Assembly (NCBI GenBank): GCA_029706075.1
Contig: JAINUG010000018.1
Coordinates: 1,387,001 to 1,451,000, forward strand
DNA: 64,000 nucleotides
Reading direction: 5' to 3'
Source: Aldrovandia affinis
Lineage: Eukaryota; Chordata; Actinopteri; Notacanthiformes; Halosauridae
Positions 22,095 to 33,946 of the stretch are shown here, piece by piece. The notes under the pieces were generated by a model that did not search any database, had not been told where the DNA came from, and saw nothing but the letters and a program-made list of their open reading frames with translations. A program made the position numbers and the translations under genes. Each line of letters begins with the position of its first letter. Position 1 is the first letter of the stretch.

Positions 22095-23955
22095 GTAAGA
22101 GTTTGAAAAGACTGAGGTGTGTCAAGCCGCAGTCTTGAATTACGGTGAATTACCAGCCAGAGCAAGCGAAACAGAGGCTGGAGAGAGAGGAGTGAAGGAG
22201 GTGAAGTTAAGGCCAGCTGAGAACCCTATGAAGGGATGATGGGAGATAAAGATTTGGTGAAAGTGTGAGATTAGTAAGGGGGCAACACCTCCTCCTGTAC
22301 AGCATCCCTCTGTGCTCCTGTGCTCCTGTGCTCCAGAGCCAAAATGGCAACTTGGTGTATTTTCACTTTTCACTGTATTGTCACTTTCAAAGTTCCCTCT
22401 GTTCCCGATGCATTCGTGTCTTGAGGTCCTACTGTAAAAAAACATATCAAATTAAACAAGTCAAACAAGTTATTTTTTAACTGGAATAACAAAGCAGAAT
22501 ATCATTCCAAGACCGTGTTCCTGCTGCTTTAAAGATAATATTCAAGGGCCATACAAAAGGTTTACCCATTGGGAACTTTTTACCCTGACATACTGAGAAT
22601 GTTCTGGAAACCAAAACGTATTATCTGGGTGGGTGGAGCCCTCCTCTCGCGTGTGTGGTCGGTTTAACCCTTTTTCACCCCAGAAACAGAGGTACCCATT
22701 CTCCCTATCCTCCTGAATGAGCAGCCGCCTCTGCTCAGCGACCCGTTCCCCACTGAACTCCAGCTGAACCAGGGGAGCCAAGGTCACCCATAAACCCGCT
22801 CCCTCCTCGGTTGTTCCATAACCCGGCAACTCTCCAGGGTTACTAACGGAGACACATCCAGCCACCTATCACAGCGAGATTACAGGCACACATAGATGCT
22901 GTCACATGGTCACATTATCAACACACCACCACTACTGCCATGCACTGTAGGGCACAGGACCAACCGCTGTTCTAATCCTATATATACATACAGTATATAT
23001 ACTATATTTTTGTTTTATACCATGTTGTATGTCAGGTTGTAATAACTAGTCTCAATGATTTTATAAAGTTATAATTTGTAATCTTCGAGAGGAGGTACTT
23101 ACATAAACCCTTTAGGGTTTTTTTACTTCTTCCAAACATGGCCGTGTGAAAGATTTCAACGCTTTGTGCATTGTTCTACTTGTAAGAGAACTAAAACGCC
23201 TTTATAAAAAAGAGCCTTTCATTCTAATAACCAAATGTAATTATAAACGAATTATTTAGGCACAGTTTCCATTATAGTGACGGTCACTCTGGTCCACCCT
23301 GTGTTTTAGGCAGGATGAAATCCAGGGACACTTTCAGGTCTTGTGGAATGATGTTCCATTTTTCTTCCGAGACTTTCTAAAGACCGTGTATGTTGTTTGG
23401 ACTCCTTTTTGGACTTTTTTTCCCCTCTCCCATCAGTTTCAATTTATAGTTTCCTTATATATCAGAGTATGTATGTTCTTTAGTTTTTTTTTGTTTTACT
23501 TTGACATACATCTGGAAATACTGACTAGTTTCACCCTTGAACAACTTGATGATCAACCGTTTTATATCCTGCTTCATAATTGTAATTAACTTTTGTGCAG
23601 CTGGCAATAAAGCTTCAACAAAGCAAATTTTATGTCTCGTACGCATGAGTTGCGTTTTTTATTCTTTCTTTATACATTTGAACTGCCAATTGCAAGATTA
23701 AAACCAGATCGCTCATTCCTGGGAAATAAAACTGGACTGCAGCTGCTGATCCCACTGATAGTTGCTGCAATATCACCGTTTTCTGTGTTCCTGTGCCCTG
23801 CCCCTCCAAGCCCGTGCCTGGCCAGGTCGAGAGGCAGTTAGGTTTGCGGGTTGTCCATCTGTCTGTCGCTCTGTGCTTCCCTCATGAACGCATTTTGCCG
23901 TCTTATAACACGGCCAGTTGTTAACAGATTTTGATTGCATGAATGAAATCTTATA
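22095..23955. other. Intronic sequence; one unexplained open frame
   Basis: No element identified. A 107-codon minus-strand frame at 22542-22865 (starts MAGCVSVSNPGELPGYG) has ordinary amino acid composition but matches no family I know and has no visible splice or promoter context. A TATA-rich near-palindrome lies at about 22976-23012. Confidence 0.4.
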
Positions 23956-24507
23956 CAGTACCAGTCAAAAGTTTGAACACACCTGCTGGAAACTAGGTTT
24001 ATCTCATAATTGACAATATTTTACACCGTATACGTTTCTGTAAATACATGAAAATGACAAAAAATACATGTACCAATAAGAAAAAGGAACATCTAAACAA
24101 AGTTCAAGAAATTTTAATTGAAAATGTAATCTTGGATTCCTCAAAATATCCACCCTACACCGTGATAACAGCCTCACAAACACAGGCCATTTGGTTATTA
24201 CGCTTCAGCAGGAAATCAACCGACATGTCTTCCCAGCTCTCCTGCAGCAATTCCCAGAGACACTTGTGTGTTGCTTTGCTTTGACTCTTCTGTCCAGTTA
24301 TTCCCATACAAATTCTATGGGATTGAGTTCTGGACACTGGGCAGGCCAGGTCATTCGTTTGAGTTGTCCTTCATGTTCCTTCTTCACCAGATAGTTCTGA
24401 CACAACTTCAAGGTGTGTTTCGACTTGTTATCTTGCTCAAGAATGAAGGAGTGCCCGCTTAGCCATAGTCCAGATGGAAAGTGTGTCCAAACTTTTGACC
24501 GGTACTG
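23956..24507 (-). mobile_element. Tc1-derived short element, 552 bp, intact ends
   Basis: The termini CAGTACCAGTCAAAAGTTTG (left) and the inverted copy ending GACCGGTACTG (right) are flanked by TA. Internal sequence is colinear with the 20892 element from end to end (TTTATCTCATAATTGACAAT, then TTACACCGTATAC), including the same truncated transposase C-terminus on the minus strand. It is a second member of a non-autonomous subfamily. Confidence 0.9.
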
Positions 24508-27500
24508 TAAATCTTATAAATCTTGTAAATCTATGGCCTGATGGTAAGAGGATGTGCTCCTTGTTTAGTGGGTTGTGCGATCATGTGAAATCCCACCCCC
24601 TCCCCTCCCCATTTCTTAATTCGGAGGTTATCGAGCTGCTCAAAGTTAATGTAACTTTTGACCTCCAATTTTATCCATATCAGTCATTTGTGCATTTCTG
24701 CAACAACTTAATCCTTTCTGTGGGTGTGACCGCATAAGAAAGGCAAGTGAAACATTCCCACAGACACAGGTTCCACACTGCAGACTAACTGCGTTCCTGC
24801 TGCCCCAGGTCCCGGGAGGGCCACGACCCCGCCATGGCTACAGAGGTTCGGTTGTCTCCGATCACCGCAAGCACACCTCATTCTAAGCCAGGCCCCTCCT
24901 AGGTATTTCCCCAGCCTACCTTGTGTCCTTCGCTGTAGAGCAGCTAAATAGGGCCAGTCGTGTGCACAGATTACACGACAGGAATAAAACACCTGTAACA
25001 GCTGCCCTCTTTTGAAAATCAGAAAAATTCTTCCTTTGAAACACAGTTTTTTTTCTGGCAGGCCTTCGAACAGAATAAAATAACCATAAAAACACTCCAA
25101 ACGGAGGACTTTTACACACGGTTGGCACAAAGAAACTTTGAGCCAACTTTTTTCTTTTTTTCCCCCCCACTTTCCATGTATTTTTCTTTGTGTGAGTACC
25201 AGCTTTACCTCGTACACAGAGGCCTTTCAGGCTTGCATAACAAGATTCCACTTTTTAAAGCATGGATAGGAAGCCAGGTGCATTTCCTACATCCTTGTCT
25301 GAACGATGCCCCCACCCTGCTGGCTCTTCCCAGCCTTGACCCACAGGTGCAATTGGACGTAACGGGTATATTTAATCATGACGCCAATATTTATTCTGTC
25401 CTATTCTGTCCTTTTATCAGTCCAACAAAATGCTGAGGTGGCAAATTTTGCCGTAAAGAGCAAAACCGCGAGTCCCCCCGGCTGATAGCTTGCCCTGGAC
25501 CCTGACCACACTGCCGACCGCAGTCTGTCCCAATCAGATCCGGTCTCTCAATTTTTACTCATCCTTGCTCACACACCTTCAGAGTATGCTGGCATCGTTA
25601 ATTCTGCACGAAGGCGTTTGGCCAGGCCGCTCTCTGGATGGATGCAAAGACAGAGTGACGCCAGGTATGGTGACTCATGGTGGATCAGTGATGTTTACAG
25701 TCCGCCTGGTCCCGGGCGCTAGACACACAGCTCCCGGGTGATCATGTGTTTGTAGTTAGTCATTGCATTTCTCGAGTACCGAACAATCTGGCAAAGTGCA
25801 CCTTCCCTGGGTCAAACCAGGCCGACATGACAGTTGCGCGATAGCAAACGCCCACACTAACGCTGAGCATACCGGGCCAGCTGTTAACTCTTGCCACACT
25901 GACATCTCCTCTTTCTCTTTCCCAGTTTAAGGTTTCTCGCTGGCAACGTAAATAATGGCCTTTAATTGTCCCGCGACAACAGCTGCAGCACCAAACCTTG
26001 TTTTCTTCTCCTGCGGTCCGGACGCATCGCGCGCATACTCAGAATAACGGACCGCGGTATTTTGAGGTCATGGCGCCACAGGAGGTCAGGGGAGCTTGGG
26101 AGAGCTTCAGAGCTGGTTAATTGTTATGAGGTTTTTTAAAAGGCCTTAAAAAAAGCCTGCAACTTCAATCCTTAAAGGGCCATGAAATAATTCCTCTGCT
26201 GTGAAATTGTGCAGGGGAAATTAATTAAGCCTGTGAGAAGGAGCACCTGAGTTGCTTGCTAGAAGGCGAATGTTTCCTAACGCCAACAATTAACGGCAAC
26301 ATAAAGCTGTAATGACCCTGCCTTATCAGGGGTGTGCTAATGATTTCTTACAGCTTGTGCGAAGAGTCTACTCAGAGATTTAAAAGGATCACTGTTACAG
26401 AACATTTACATGTGCTGGAAACGCATTCTTTTGATTACCAAGTTCCTTGATATGGATTTTCCTCGAGTTGTTTTTTTTTTTCAGTTTTTTTTTTTTTTTC
26501 CTCTGTTTTTTTTTTAAACACCTGAGAGACCATATCTGCCTTTTAATTATTTTTGTTTTGTACATTATTTTTATACTATTTCAAGCACGTAGGAAGCTTT
26601 AAGTGAAGTTGAAGTCTAAGTACTCACGAGGTGAACAGGATGTCACAAACACATTTGGCTTCAAACTGCGATTGTGTGTGACATTAGTTCAAGCATCAGT
26701 TAAATATTTGATGTGATGTTTAGGAACTGCTCCTGCATGCCGGAATGTTTATGTTTGACCCCAGCTTTGGCGCCACTGTTGTGAATTGACTAAATACTGT
26801 ATATCCAGCTTTGTATATGGATCATGGTTAAAGAAACCAAGCAAGTTATGCAAGTTGCCCCAGTTAAGACGTAATGCTGAGGCATGATTAATGTTATGTT
26901 AGGAACAGCTTTTTTTTTCCAGAGTCATTCTGTAGAATTATTACCGTGGTTACGTCTGACTCAGGTTACGCAGGCTATCAGGACATTTGATGAACACTTC
27001 CTTGTTCTTTATGGGCTTTCACGCTGACGTTGTTGGGTATCTGATCTTGCGGAATGCCAAACCAATCAGCCGTTCACTGAGTATTCCTGCATTGTATGCA
27101 AACAAGTTTTCGTTATCTTGAAGTCTTCTGCATTAAAAGTGTGAACAATATCACTACAATTAATTGAGAATACGTATTGATCATAATGTTGAAGTATGGG
27201 GAAGACTGAGTGGGCATGAGTAGTGCTGAATTATTCTCCTCTGCAGGTATAAATTGGCCTTGGTAGTCGCCATGGACACAAGTCAGGATTTTTTCCTGGG
27301 AATGTCAAACTAACCACTTCCCTTCCTGGCAAAACTGAGGGAGATTTGAAGTGAACTGTCTCCATCTTTTCTTATTAGTAGATTTAATCTGCCACCCGAT
27401 TGGCTGCTGTGCTTGTGAATGTCCCTACCTCCCACCTCTGTGATACCTTACCAATATGTTCCCTCCCATTTCAACTCAATACCTGACTAAATGGTTATCA

Positions 27501-28263
27501 ACTTGATCTGTAAACAGCTCCAACATTCGGGCTGCGAGAGAGATTTTCTAACCGTAACAATATCCATTGTTATCCAGGATGTGTAGTGTATCCGTGATAC
27601 CTGCTCTCCCATGTTCGTCCTAGTATAAAATCTCTAATTAAGCTTCAAATAAAAACATTTGCATAATCGGAACTTCTGTCTCCCTTGTTAATTCATAACC
27701 AGCTCATTAAAGTGGATCAGCTGGCAAGTAGCTAAACACCAGCAATATTACATTAACCAAATGACACATCATATAATGAACCTTACAAAATTAACATATT
27801 GTCCTTAAAGGATCCATATCGTATGCTCCCATTTATTCATTTCCATACATTGTGTTGACAATATATCTTTTTAATAGGCTTCTTGGCCATTTTAGCATGC
27901 TTCTTGGTCAAAACAAAGCATGTTTTGATGTTTTCCATGTTTGAAACCTCTCAAGATATTAATTTCAGTCCTGTGTTCGGATAAACAAGGCAGGGGAGAC
28001 TCATCTGAGTTCCTGATGTCTTCTGTGAAGACGACCACTGAGCTGAAATCTCTGGGTGAACTTTGTGCGCATGAACGTAATACTTTTTGTCCAGGAATAT
28101 GTATTCTGCTGTTCAGCTCAGCGCAGTTCAATTAGAAAACTCAGAAGAAACTAAAATCATATTCCAGACAAAAACAATATTGTTTTAAACCACAAGAATT
28201 GATGGAGCTTGATGTTAGTGATGATAGTGCTTTCCAATACACGTATCTATTCAAAATGGTACT
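24508..28263. other. Long unique intron; candidate regulatory block
   Basis: No exon or transposon in 3.7 kb. The part at about 25900-26420 has low repeat content, AT-rich homeodomain-like cores (GGTTAATTGTTATG, GGAAATTAATTAAGCC) and balanced composition, which is the look of conserved non-coding DNA. T-rich runs lie at 26470-26515. Open frames on the minus strand around 24700-25250 match nothing I recognise. Confidence 0.35.
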
Positions 28264-28975
28264 CAGTCAGGTGTGTGTTCTGGTTGGGTTGTGTGAGTCA
28301 GGTGTGTGTTCTGGTTGGGCTGTGTGTGTGAGTCAGGTGTGTGTTCTGGTTGGGTTGTGTGTGTGAGTCAGGTGTGTGTTCTGGTTGGGTTGTGTGTGTG
28401 AGTCAGGTGTGTGTGTGTTGTGGTTGTGGTTGTGTTTTGTGTAAGTCAGGTGTTCTGTGTGTGTGTGAGTCAGGTTTTGTGTAAGTCAGGTGTGTGTTCT
28501 GGTTGGGTTGTGTGTGTGAGTCAGGTGTGTGTTCTGGTTGGGTTGTGTGTGAGTCAGGTGTGTGGGTTGTGTGTGTTCTGGTCAGGTATGTGTTCTGGTT
28601 GGTTTGTGTGTGAGTCAGGTGTGTGTTCTGGTTGGGTTTTGTGTGAGTCAGGTGTGTGTTCTGGTTGGGTTGTGTGTGTGAGTCAGGTGTGTGTTCTGGT
28701 TGGGTTGTGTGTGAGTCAGGTGTGTGTTCTGGTTGGGTTGTGTGTGAGTCAGGTGTGTGTTCTGGTTGGGTTGTGTGTGAGTCAGGTGTGTGTTCTGGTT
28801 GGGTTGTGTGTGTTGTGTGTTCTGGTTGGGTTGTGTGTGAGTCAGGTGTGTGTTCTGGTTGGGTTGTGTGTGTGAGTCAGGTGTGTGTTCTGTGTTGTGT
28901 GTGAGTCAGGTGTGTGTTCTGGTTGGGTTGTGTGTGTGAGTCAGGTGTGTGTTCTGGTTGGGTTATTTGCATGTG
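28264..28975. repeat. GT-rich minisatellite, 33-35 bp unit
   Basis: About 20 copies of a unit reading GTGAGTCAGGTGTGTGTTCT followed by GGTTGGGTTGTGT, with 2-bp GT length variants and some partial units. Cys/Val/Ser-rich open frames through it are repeat artefacts. Confidence 0.95.
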
Positions 28976-30090
28976 CTCTCAATACATTTGCAGTCAGGTG
29001 TTTCTGTGTAAAACCTGATAATTGCGCCTGCAGGCAGGGTTAATGTTTCTCCTTTCTTGAGAGGATGGAGGGAGTGATATCCCCTGGAGCGATAGAGCGA
29101 GAGAGAGAGAGAGAGAGAGGGGGGTTTGGCGCGGTAAGTGATCTCTCCGGCGGGACGGGCGCTCCTCCCCTTTGCCCCCGCTCCCTCGTAGAACGAGTGT
29201 GTCAGCAGGGTCTGACTCAAGCTCTCCCGCTCTCGAAAACCTCCACTCTTCCCGCGACGGGAGATCTCCCCCGGGGCCGGCCCACACCTTTGCACCCTGC
29301 CCTCCCAAGAACAGGACGGTCCTCTCTGTGTTACCGCCGGGCTGAGTCACGTCTCTCCCTCCTGCCTTCCCGCCCGCGCCCGCGCCCCCGCCAGCAACGG
29401 GCCACAGAGAAACTGGTTGTGGGTGTCAGTTGTGTGTCATAGCAGGATATTAGTCTGTCCCCTGGGGCCACACAGGCAGGTGAGCGGATAGGTTTCTCTT
29501 AACCCCTTCAGGTGAGCCAGAGCTTTCACCTGTGTCTTTTCAGTCATCTCACGTAACCCAAAGCCCAGGCTCGCTGCCTTCAGGTCAGACCGACCACCGA
29601 CGCATGCGTTACACAAATCATAGCTCGCATTTCCCAGCCTCAGAGTTGTAGAGGTTAACATTAATTGGCTTGAAATAAATCAGTCCGCCACCAGAGACAT
29701 AGTACACATCTCTCAACGAAAGACGTTAGGCTAGTTATTAAATTATGTTTATGTCGTATGATTATTAAAAACCTCCAGTGACAGCTATAATTAGTCTGCA
29801 GTGTTCCCTCTGGTTTATCCTGTTGCATTTGCTGTCATTATTTGTTATTTGTTGGCGTTTAGAATTTGGGATGCGGTGCTTGCATTTCTGACTGTCTGTA
29901 ATTGTTTAGTTTTAGTTGTTCACTGGAATTGTCACATGCTATTGATGTATTCGTTTTTTGTTTTCTAGATGGTGATTTTGGCAAACTGACATCTGACACC
30001 TAATTTTCATCAATGCATTGCACTACATACCTGTAACACGCAAACACAACATACTCACACGCACCCAAACCATATACACACGCACACATG
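28976..30090. other. Intron with a GC-rich block
   Basis: A short (GA)n run lies at 29096-29120, followed to about 29410 by CpG-rich sequence (for example CCCGCCCGCGCCCGCGCCC). No gene was recognised; the rest is plain intron. Confidence 0.45.
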
Positions 30091-30092
30091 TA

Positions 30093-30589
30093 TATGTAAC
30101 TGCCAAAATAAAGGAAACAGTAAATGAAGACAGTTTAGTATAATGGTTAGGGAACCGGGCTTGCAATGCAAAGGTTGCAGGTTCGGTTCCCAGGTGGGGC
30201 TCTACCGTTGTACCCTTGAGCAAGGGTACTTAACCTGAATTGCTTCAGTAAATATCCAGCTGTGTAAATGGATTGTATGTAAAGAAATGTAAAACTGTGG
30301 CTCTGCATACGAGTGTCTGCTAAATGCCTGTAGTGTTCTGGCAGCTCTGTTATAGTGTGGGGTGCATTTTTCTGCCATGGTTTGGGTCCACTCAACCCCT
30401 TAGAGGGCAAGGCAAATGCCAGTAAATGCAAAACCATTCAGAGCTTGTGGAAGAATGGTGTTTCATCCCTCCAATAGAGTTCCAAACACTTTGCCAAGGC
30501 ACATTGAAGCTGTTCTAGTGGCTCATTGTGACCCAATGCCCTATTAAGACACTTTATGTTGGTGTTACTTTTATTTTGGCAGTTACCTG
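30093..30589 (-). mobile_element. Short Tc1 element, CAGGTAACTGCC family, with a SINE inside
   Basis: The left end TATGTAACTGCCAAAATAAA and the right end (opposite strand) CAGGTAACTGCCAAAATAAA are flanked by TA at 30091-30092 and 30590-30591. The interior is colinear with the relic at 8557 (GTTATAGTGTGGGGTGCATT, then ATGGTTTGGGTCCACTCAAC) but lacks nearly all of the transposase. A SINE C copy is inserted at 30131-30333. Confidence 0.9.
30131..30333 (+). mobile_element. SINE family C with L2 tail
   Basis: The tRNA-like head has an A box (TAGTATAATGG, 30136-30146) and B box (GGTTCGGTTCC, 30180-30190). The body is GTTGTACCCTTGAGCAAGG, then TTAACCTGAATTGCTTCAG. It ends GAGTGTCTGCTAAATGCC, the 3' tail of the L2 LINE. 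Insertion into the Tc1 element is shown by the uninterrupted sequence AGTAAATGAAGGGTTCTGGC at 8590. Confidence 0.92.
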
Positions 30590-30607
30590 TACGTACACAA
30601 ATAATAT

Positions 30608-30656
30608 ACACACACACACACACACACACACGCACGCACACAGAGACACACACACC
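30608..30656. repeat. (CA)n microsatellite
   Basis: CA repeats with CG and GA interruptions just outside the Tc1 element. Confidence 0.95.
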
Positions 30657-32720
30657 ATAAATGTATAGCTTGCAAATTCTTAACGGCTGACATTTTAACT
30701 CCTGAGCGCGGTGACTCCGCGCGTTTATCTTCCGTTTCCCTCTGAACGGCATGCTCAAAGCTCGCCTCGTTGGAATGTCCTTACAGAGGCGAGCGCTCGG
30801 CCCCAGCTGCTCTCTCTGTGTCCCAACAAGTCTTGTTTTGGGAACGGGGGCTGCCAAAAAACAGGAATCAAATAAAGACAGGTCGTTAGCTTCACAACAA
30901 GTCGAGCACTGATAGTTTGGCTCTACGATAGGGGCCCCTTTGAAAGTGCCATCTCTCACGGCCAACTCTTATCGATCGCTGAGACGGCAGAGTGGGGTGC
31001 TAATCTCCCGGCCTGTGCTGGGGGAGAGCGGCGGTTGGTGACTGGAGGAGATAAAGGCTCCTGGCAGCTCCTCTACCTCCCTTGCCTGTCCACGTGCCCC
31101 GCGGTCCATACCCTGCCCTCTGAACCACAGTCACTATTTGTGTGGTCTAATGGCTAACGGATGAAGCTGTTCAAACTTGATTCTATTCACAGGACAGGCA
31201 TGAGTGGTGTTCTTTTTCACATGATAGGTATTATAAATGCTAATCGTCCCAGCCTTAAACTAACACGCAGTTTCTGTTTCTGTTTTGCCTCGTAGTTTCA
31301 GGTATTGTGATTTGAGGAACCTTGGAGTAACCTTGAATTCTCCCGCCACGTTTGATGAATGATAACGTGCCATTCACACAGATTACCGGTTCTGCACTAA
31401 TGGGGAATTTGTGTACTAATGTTCTAAAACATTTTAAAACATTACAATTTTATAAAAATGATGTTATAGAAAGCAGAGCTGTCACTTAATGGTGCTGCAG
31501 AATACTATGGCAATAAGGACAGTCTTTCCTTTCAGCCGGTCGGCGTTAGTGAAGGACAGGCAATATTCTGCAGGTTCTACCGGATTTCGTGGGGGGGAAA
31601 AAGGAAAAGGGCTGCATGAGAACCACTCTTGGAGAGGAATGGAAGTAAAACGTGTCAACAGCCAACACATTTGGGCCGTAAGCCTTCATCATGGCAGTGT
31701 TGGCAAAGACAGACAGAACCACAGCGTTAGCCCCGAACTTATTCCAGAGCCTCTTTTCTCTAAGAATCCATTGGGAGCTGCGCACTTTCCCACACCACTT
31801 CTCACATTGCTTACTGACTCCGCCCCCCACCCCGCCCCCTTGCATCTCACATTGGTTTATTTGGAGACTCATTAAAAGCAGAGCCCCTCCCCCTCATCCC
31901 GGCTCTCTGCCGGGCTGCTTTAATCGCAGACCGTTGGAGCGATTCCCCCGTTAAGCTCCTTGGGTTAATTTCATTAGGAGGTCAGGGCACACTATCCGCT
32001 AATCCAGAAACATCGTCTAATCACACGTTGGAATACTAAGTGTAGAATTACCCCCCCTGGCTCATTCGCTAATGGCTGCCCGGGGGTCACACGCCAGAGT
32101 TCAGGGGTCAAGGCACTGGCAAAGTTCGCCAACTCTGCCGCAGATGGATGGGAAGAGTGTGAGAGGGGGGGACATGACATTGTCGGAAGGGCACACTTGG
32201 TTCCCCAAACACACGCCTGTGTAGTTACGCATTCCTCAGCCAATGAACCAGCTCTGTGATCTGGTGGCATAGTTTCACCCCTGCACACACCCAGAGGAGA
32301 GGGGAGTCATGTGTCAGACTGCCTTTGTGTCCTGTAACAGCTGTTTGGCGTGAGGCTCGGACTTGGGGAGCTGAACAAGCTGCTGTCCTCTCTGTTTGGA
32401 ACGGTTGCACGATTTGTCATTCATCGCAGAACTTAGAGAGACTACTGTGAACGAGGGAGTTGTGAGGGAATTCCAGAGACAACTTGGAGAAGAATGGGGA
32501 AAATTATTCCTGGCTTTGGGAATGCTACTCTACCTTAGTTGATAAAATTGCTGCAGGCTCACTATAGATCAGATTATCTATAATATATGTAGTGCAGACA
32601 GGTATCATCCCCCCCAGCCGTAAAGGGTAGAGAGGGATCCTTTCTGAAAGTTCACAGCTGACATGACTGTTGGCTGTCTGCTTCGCTAGAAAGGTTCCGA
32701 AGCATCAACCAGCACGTCTC

Positions 32721-32722
<2 letters not shown>
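30657..32722. other. Unique intron, nothing certain
   Basis: No exon or transposon. A T/A-rich part at 31230-31470 and a low-repeat part at 31900-32250 show no recognisable element. Confidence 0.45.
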
Positions 32723-32778
<56 letters not shown>

Positions 32779-32790
32779 GACAGAGAGAGA
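32723..32790. repeat. (GA)n microsatellite
   Basis: About 23 GA units followed by CAGAGAGA interruptions. Confidence 0.96.
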
Positions 32791-33044
32791 CCCCAAGGCC
32801 TCTCCCTGAGGCCCTGCCAAACGTGTCCGTCTCTCTCCCTCTCCCTCTCTGGGTCACTCAGTGTCTCTGAGGCTGTGACACATTTGGCTGGTAGAGAATT
32901 TGGTGCTTCTGTCTGTCTTCCATTTTTGTGAATTGTATGGAAATTGGTGGTGACTTGCATTAAGTCTTGCTTATGTCTTGGTATTTTTTTACCTTGTTAA
33001 AGGTAAAACCACTTTTCCTGTCTTTCAGTGACGGTTTCAGCTCT

Positions 33045-33173
33045 CACACTCTGTCTCTTTCTCTGTCTGTCACTTACACATTCATACAAATCTATTTCTC
33101 TATCTTTCTCTCTCACTCTCTCACAGAGACACACTCTCACTCACACTCTCACTCACTCACACATTGATTCACA

Positions 33174-33212
<39 letters not shown>

Positions 33213-33226
33213 ACAGACACACAGCC
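33045..33226. repeat. CT then CA simple repeats
   Basis: Interrupted CTCTGTCT/TCTCAC sequence passes into about 20 CA units ending with ACACAGAC variants. Confidence 0.9.
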
Positions 33227-33843
33227 TCATCACTGCTAGTTTTTAAGCAGCACTTGTATGCAGTGCACTGAATGGTCTTGGCTCACTATATGATCTTGGC
33301 TCTACAGTTGCCTCACTCAAACCTCTGCTGTTATATGACAGGGTGTAAACGTACAATGGGCGGATTGATTGCAAAGAAAAAAATCTAGTGCTCATTTGTA
33401 TCTAATCTCACCCGTCAAACCAAAACTTTGTAAATGTCAATGACAAGGTGTTTTAGCGCATCTTGACAAATTCGTTTTTGTACTTTACAGTTTATGGAAT
33501 AAAGTTTTCAGAAGAATCAAACATAAGAAGCAAAAGAACATGCGCACCAGTGCAGGGTAACAGAAAGCCATTCAGTTGGAGGAAAACTCCATACACTGTT
33601 TCACGCTCCCAGTGATAGAGTTACAAACAAACAACATTTCCACAAGGTTTTCATCAGGTTACCACAGTGTTGCACCAGACCTGGTTATCCTCAGTGTCGA
33701 TGCAGAAACCTTATATGTCCATGTTACGCATATTAAATAATCACCAAACTAGGTACTTTGTGTCTCATAATTCAGTACAATTCTTATATAGTTGATTCAA
33801 AAGCCCATGTGACTAAACCATAATGCTGGGTTGGCAAATGGGA
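33227..33843. other. Intronic sequence, nothing recognised
   Basis: AT-rich, no element or gene found. Confidence 0.5.
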
Positions 33844-33946
33844 ACGTGAGGCCGCGTGAGGCCGCGTGAGGCCGCGTGAGGCCGCGTGCCGCGTGAGGCC
33901 GCGTGAGGCCGCGTGAGGCCGCGTGAGGCGCGTGTGGCCGCGTGTA
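33844..33946. repeat. GC-rich 10-bp tandem repeat
   Basis: About nine copies of GTGAGGCCGC, with one shortened unit in the middle (GTGCCGC) and degraded copies at the right edge (GCGTGTGGCCGCGTGT). Confidence 0.95.

Noticed and set aside
24708-25217. 169-codon minus-strand frame
   Set aside because: No family motif, no splice or promoter context, and a composition typical of chance frames.
28411-28904. 154-codon Cys/Val-rich frame
   Set aside because: It is a translation of the 33-35 bp minisatellite.
28264-28975. CRISPR-like regular repeats
   Set aside because: The repeats are directly adjacent with no unique spacers, in a vertebrate intron; it is a minisatellite. The same applies to 44428-44813.
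30438-30965. 175-codon minus-strand frame
   Set aside because: It runs through the end of a Tc1 element and a CA repeat; the joined pieces have no common origin.
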